From NCBI GenBank assembly GCA_937894165.1, contig CALCSX010000048.1:1-27783 (forward strand): a DNA stretch of 27,783 nt. The letters run 5' to 3'. Of the stretch, positions 24,705 to 27,783 are shown in pieces; positions within the stretch are counted from its first letter, which is position 1; each line of letters starts with the position of its first letter. The stretch is from an uncultured Saprospiraceae bacterium (GTDB lineage Bacteria > Bacteroidota > Bacteroidia > Chitinophagales > Saprospiraceae). Below the pieces are notes generated by a model. That model saw nothing but the letters and a program-made list of their open reading frames with translations, ran no database searches and was not told the origin of the DNA. The position numbers and the translations under genes were made by a program.

Positions 24705-25892
24705 ATGAAATTCAATTCACTTTGTGCAAAAGATTTAGGAAATGATTTCAAACATAGTCCACATAATCTTCCCATCTATCAAACTTCTGCGTTTGAATTT
24801 TCAAGCCATCAAGAAAGCGTCGCCACCTTCAATGGTGAACAAAAAGGATTTTCGTACTCAAGGTACAACAATCCTACCATAGAAAAGGTCGCTGAAAAAA
24901 TTGCCGCCATGGAATCTCATAATTTGGGGATCGATGCATTTGCCTATTTAACAAATTCCGGGATGAGTTCAATTCATGCCATTGTTAGTAGCGTTTGTAG
25001 CAACGGTGATGTCATCTTGACTCAGAGTAATTTATATGGAGGGACCATAGAATTATTCCAAAAACCTGTTCAACGTTCGGGAATTGAAACAATTTTTATC
25101 GATTTTAATTCCATCGAAACTGTTAAAGAAGTAATCAAAAGTAAAAAAATTAAACTCATATACTTAGAATCACCTACTAATCCAACGTTAGACATTGTCG
25201 ATCTAAAAAGAATTTGTGATATTGCAAAAGACAATAATATTGTTACAGTTATTGACAACACATTAAATACGCCCTACAACTTACAACCTTTTCAGTTTGG
25301 GATAGATTATATTATTCATTCAACCACTAAATATTTGAGCGGTCATGGTCATTGCATCGGAGGAGTAATAATAGGAAAAGAATCCGAAGTAAAAACTAAG
25401 ATTTGGGAAAATATCAAACTTTTGGGTCTAAACCCCTCCCCTTTTGATGCCTGGTTGCTTTACAATGGGATGAAAACCCTAGCTTTGAGAATGAAAGTAC
25501 AATGTGACAACACTAGGCAAGTATCCGAATTCCTGGAAAATCATCCCAAAATAAGGAAAGTTAATAGTTTATACCTCCCTTCATTTAGACATTACGAATT
25601 AGCAAAAAGGCTCTACAAGAATGGAGCGGGGGCACTAATTAGTTTCGAAATAATTAATAAACTCGATGCTTTAGATAATTTTTTTAAAAACTTGAAATTT
25701 TGTAAAATTGTACCCACATTAGGTGACTTAGATACGATTCTTTTACATCCTGCAAGCAGTTCACATTTAAAGGTTAATAAAGCTATTAGAGAGAAAGATG
25801 GAATAGGTGATAATTTAATCAGAATTTCGGTAGGAATTGAAGACGTAGAAGATATAATTGCGGATTTAGAGGCTGCATTAGAGCAAGTATAA
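24705..25892 (+). CDS. PLP-dependent trans-sulfuration enzyme (cystathionine synthase/lyase family)
   Basis: 395 residues of the Cys/Met metabolism family. The PLP Lys is Lys209 in HSTTKYLSGHGHC; Asp184 (VIDNTLNTP) should hold the pyridine nitrogen; YSRYNNPT (51-58) supplies the neighbour-subunit phosphate contact, and Tyr111 in LYGGT stacks on PLP. The family includes cystathionine gamma-synthase, cystathionine lyases, O-acetylhomoserine sulfhydrylase and methionine gamma-lyase. Gly113 instead of Cys in LYGGT argues against a classical methionine gamma-lyase; the remaining options cannot be separated by eye. It is monocistronic, with no SAM or other riboswitch in the 27-base upstream gap. 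Confidence 0.9.
   Translation: MKFNSLCAKDLGNDFKHSPHNLPIYQTSAFEFSSHQESVATFNGEQKGFSYSRYNNPTIEKVAEKIAAMESHNLGIDAFAYLTNSGMSSIHAIVSSVCSNGDVILTQSNLYGGTIELFQKPVQRSGIETIFIDFNSIETVKEVIKSKKIKLIYLESPTNPTLDIVDLKRICDIAKDNNIVTVIDNTLNTPYNLQPFQFGIDYIIHSTTKYLSGHGHCIGGVIIGKESEVKTKIWENIKLLGLNPSPFDAWLLYNGMKTLALRMKVQCDNTRQVSEFLENHPKIRKVNSLYLPSFRHYELAKRLYKNGAGALISFEIINKLDALDNFFKNLKFCKIVPTLGDLDTILLHPASSSHLKVNKAIREKDGIGDNLIRISVGIEDVEDIIADLEAALEQV
24749..24782 (-). promoter_or_regulatory. Candidate promoter inside the divergent gene
   Basis: On the - strand, TATGTTTG (complement of 24749-24756) matches TAnnTTTG exactly; a TTG (complement of 24780-24782) lies 23 bases upstream. It would drive the 24677-to-21111 gene group with a leader of about 65 bases that is antisense to the first codons of the PLP enzyme gene. 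Confidence 0.35.
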
Positions 25893-25902
25893 ACTAAATA
25901 TT

Positions 25903-26400
25903 TTAGCCGCGCGTACCTAGTTCAATTATCTCCATATTAGAAATATTTCCCGTATCAAGACAAAATCTTAACATTGTTCTGACATGGTGAAAGCCTGAGC
26001 GTCCGGCAGCTCCGGGATTCAAGTGGAGAAGGCTTAATTTTTTGTCGTAAATAACTTTAAGAATGTGAGAATGTCCACAAATAAACATGTCAGGTTTATA
26101 GATATTTAATTTTTCTTTAATACGGGCGGGATATCTTCCGGGATATCCCCCAATGTGAATCATAAATATTTTAAATCCTTCTAATTCAAATAATTGCTCT
26201 TCTGGATAAATTCTTCTTAGAATATGATTATCAATATTGCCAAATACTCCACGTACTACAGGAAACATTTTTTCGATTTCTTCATTTATCCCCTCGCCCC
26301 AATCTCCTGCATGCCAAACTTCGTCGCATACCCTTAGATGTTGCAAAATATCCTCTCCAATATATCCGTGGGTATCAGAAATTAAACCTATTTTTTTCAC
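25903..26400 (-). CDS. YfcE/MJ0936-type metallophosphoesterase
   Basis: 165-residue binuclear-metal phosphoesterase. All ligand motifs are in order: Asp9-x-His11 (SDTHG), Asp33 (AGDW), Asn55 in GNID, His82 (IHIG) and His110-x-His112 (GHSH). Small proteins of this group hydrolyse phosphodiesters; the physiological substrate is not known. The start is GTG at 26398-26400: MKKIGLISDTHG begins exactly where the family does, and there is no better ATG. The GTG overlaps the TGA of the upstream oxidoreductase gene (GTGA), so translation is probably coupled. It converges on the PLP enzyme gene with a 10-base gap and no clear terminator. Confidence 0.92.
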   Translation of the reverse strand: MKKIGLISDTHGYIGEDILQHLRVCDEVWHAGDWGEGINEEIEKMFPVVRGVFGNIDNHILRRIYPEEQLFELEGFKIFMIHIGGYPGRYPARIKEKLNIYKPDMFICGHSHILKVIYDKKLSLLHLNPGAAGRSGFHHVRTMLRFCLDTGNISNMEIIELGTRG

Positions 26401-27368
26401 TTAAAATTCTTTAAGAGGATTTTGCCTATTTGTTGTTGATTTTTCATTCTTTGAAAAGCTAAATTTATATCAGATAAATCAAATATCTTATCAATTATAG
26501 GGTGAATCTTATATTTTGAAACAAAATCCAACATATCTTCAAAATCCTTCCGACTCCCCATTGTAGAACCATAAACCGTGAGTTGCTTCCAAAATAGAAT
26601 TTGTGGAGAAAAATTATTCACTATACCCATTGTCCCTCCATAAACACCTATCCTTCCCCCGGGCTTAGCCAATTTCAACAATTTACCGAATCCATCTCCT
26701 CCTGCAGAGTCTATAATAACATCGAATCCTTCGGATAGTCTTAAAAGATCTTTGTCCCAATTATCATCAGTATAAAGTACACCAGCTTCAATTCCAATAT
26801 TTGAAAAGTAACTTATTTTATCAGTGTTTCCTGAAGTCACAAAAACCCTAGCACCTATTGCCAAACAAAATTGAATTAAAAATGTCGAAACACCTCCGCC
26901 GGCACCTGTAATCAAAACAGTTTCTCCTCTCTGAATTTTACATTTATTTACTAATACGCGATAGGCCGTAAGCCCTGCCAAAGGCAACGCAGCACCCTCC
27001 TCCATCGTCAAATGATGAGGGATGTCGTATATCTGTGAATTTTGTATTAATATTTTCTCAGAGAAAGTTCCACTTTGAGGCATTCCAAGAATTTGATAGT
27101 CATTCGGCTGATGATTTTCTGATCCAACCCAGTTCATTGATGGGTTAAATAAAACTCTTCTACCATCCAAAAGACCACTACCATCTGAACCAAGGATAAT
27201 GGGTGTCTGAATTCGAGCATATTTGCCAATAGATATAAAATAATCTCTTCTATTTAATGCAGAAAACTGCATTTCCACTTTAGACATATTATTTAAAATC
27301 TCTTTATCTAATGAATAAGATTTAAAAACAAAAGGCTTATTGACTTCAGTTAAAACGGCAGCTTTCAT
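26397..27368 (-). CDS. MDR-superfamily zinc-independent alcohol dehydrogenase/quinone oxidoreductase
   Basis: 323 residues when started at ATG 27366-27368 (MKAAVLTEVNKPFVFKSY), the usual start of this family. An upstream in-frame ATG at 27488 would add 40 residues that look like nothing in the family, and it would read through the terminator hairpin, so it was rejected. The N-terminal half has the GroES-like fold with ALNRRDYFISIGKY and ILGSDGSG; the Rossmann half has LITGAGGGVSTFLIQ for NADP(H) and VIDSAGGDG. The Cys/His zinc ligands of classical alcohol dehydrogenases are absent, pointing to the quinone reductase-like branch. Substrate unknown. Its TGA overlaps the GTG start of the phosphoesterase gene. 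Confidence 0.9.
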   Translation of the reverse strand: MKAAVLTEVNKPFVFKSYSLDKEILNNMSKVEMQFSALNRRDYFISIGKYARIQTPIILGSDGSGLLDGRRVLFNPSMNWVGSENHQPNDYQILGMPQSGTFSEKILIQNSQIYDIPHHLTMEEGAALPLAGLTAYRVLVNKCKIQRGETVLITGAGGGVSTFLIQFCLAIGARVFVTSGNTDKISYFSNIGIEAGVLYTDDNWDKDLLRLSEGFDVIIDSAGGDGFGKLLKLAKPGGRIGVYGGTMGIVNNFSPQILFWKQLTVYGSTMGSRKDFEDMLDFVSKYKIHPIIDKIFDLSDINLAFQRMKNQQQIGKILLKNFK

Positions 27369-27451
27369 TAAGAATATTTTTCCTTCTAGGTAAAGGTAAA
27401 TAATGATTGGCTTATTAAATAATATGTAATCATTAAAAAAATACCTGAAAT

Positions 27452-27485
27452 AAAAAAGCCCCTTCTCACCGAAGTGAGAAGAGGC
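27452..27485 (-). terminator. Intrinsic terminator with UUCG tetraloop
   Basis: On the - strand the hairpin has an 8-bp stem CTTCTCAC/GTGAGAAG closed by a TTCG loop, extended by GCC/GGC beyond one mismatch, and followed by six T (complement of 27452-27457). It lies 50 bases downstream of the stop of the T9SS cargo gene at 27536 and is its terminator. Confidence 0.9.
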
Positions 27486-27535
27486 CATCCCAAAAACCGA
27501 TTATTTCTTATCGGCTCCTCATGATCAAGACCAGT

Positions 27536-27783
27536 TTACTCGATCACTATCATTTTCTTAGTACTTCTGAAGTCTTCTGTCTCCAATGTATACTGTAATA
27601 CTCCTGCAGCTCCTAACTCTGATCTCGTTACCTTGATCTCGTTAATTCCTGCATTGTAGGTTCCTTCATACACTTTCAACACTCGACCGCTTACATCGCT
27701 GATCGTCACTGTAGCTTCCATCTCTGACGGTAAGTTAAAGCTGATCTTCGTTTCACTCTTGAATGGATTCGGTTCGTTTTGGT
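27536..27783 (-). CDS. T9SS cargo protein, C-terminal sorting domain only (partial)
   Basis: The open frame runs off the window edge, so only the last ~81 residues are seen, starting QNEPNPFKSETKISFNLP and ending KKMIVIE. This is a standard type A T9SS C-terminal sorting domain: the PNPF entry, the SGRVL strand and a final hydrophobic-basic strand. The protein is therefore secreted and probably attached to the cell surface, but the functional part lies outside the window. The ATG at 27719-27721 is internal and not the start. The segment looks more GC-rich than its neighbours. Confidence 0.85.
   Translation of the reverse strand, partial: QNEPNPFKSETKISFNLPSEMEATVTISDVSGRVLKVYEGTYNAGINEIKVTRSELGAAGVLQYTLETEDFRSTKKMIVIE

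Noticed and set aside
25894..25906. CTAAATATTTTAG as a terminator between the PLP enzyme and phosphoesterase genes
   Set aside because: Only a 5-bp AT-rich stem with a 3-base loop and no clear U-run; too weak to call.
27369..27488. 40-residue N-terminal extension of the MDR oxidoreductase from ATG 27488
   Set aside because: The extension has no family similarity, crosses the UUCG terminator of the upstream gene, and the internal ATG at 27366-27368 gives the standard MKAAVL start.
1..27783. CRISPR arrays, insertion sequences, prophage genes, toxin-antitoxin or defence islands
   Set aside because: I looked for spaced repeats, transposase or integrase motifs, phage structural genes and small paired genes on both strands and found none.

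Overview
The window looks like a piece of chromosome from a Bacteroidota species, plausibly a marine member of the Saprospiria or a relative (inference). It is AT-rich. Secreted proteins end in type IX secretion (T9SS) sorting domains, several lipoproteins carry acidic residues right after the lipobox cysteine, and starts lack Shine-Dalgarno sequences. A few intergenic sites match the Bacteroidota -7 promoter consensus TAnnTTTG, and the outer-membrane protein TamL is lipidated, as is typical of this phylum.

Layout. 1-6426 (+): the end of an arginase/agmatinase-family gene, an oligopeptidase B lipoprotein, a Tat-exported alkaline phosphatase followed closely by an unknown outer-membrane-type protein, and a CPA1 Na+/H+ antiporter gene interrupted by an in-frame TAG. 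6654-7247 (+): a small lipoprotein with a TE/N repeat. 7309-13933 (-): a secreted M1-like metallopeptidase and two tandem, paralogous nine-repeat FG-GAP/VCBS proteins with T9SS tails. 14255-17630 (+): purL and a TlpA-like lipoprotein. 17749-18531 (-): a SpoU/TrmH RNA methyltransferase. 18739-21123 (+): tamL, whose 3' end overlaps that of nth. 21111-24677 (-): an outer-membrane-type protein, rluD, a LuxC-like acyl-CoA reductase and nth, tightly packed and probably one operon. 24705-25892 (+): a trans-sulfuration-type PLP enzyme. 25903-27368 (-): an MDR oxidoreductase overlapping a metallophosphoesterase. 27536-27783 (-): the C-terminal sorting tail of another T9SS cargo, followed by a clear UUCG-loop terminator.

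Most genes are housekeeping (purine synthesis, DNA repair, RNA modification, sulfur amino acids) or envelope and secretion functions. I see no CRISPR array, phage, insertion sequence, defence island or biosynthetic cluster, and no convincing new multi-gene system. The best leads are the amber codon in the antiporter gene, a 12-bp inverted repeat that buries the start codon of the gene after the alkaline phosphatase, a structured and partly tRNA-like intergenic region at about 9251-9400, and an endonuclease III that has lost the standard four-cysteine Fe-S ligand set.
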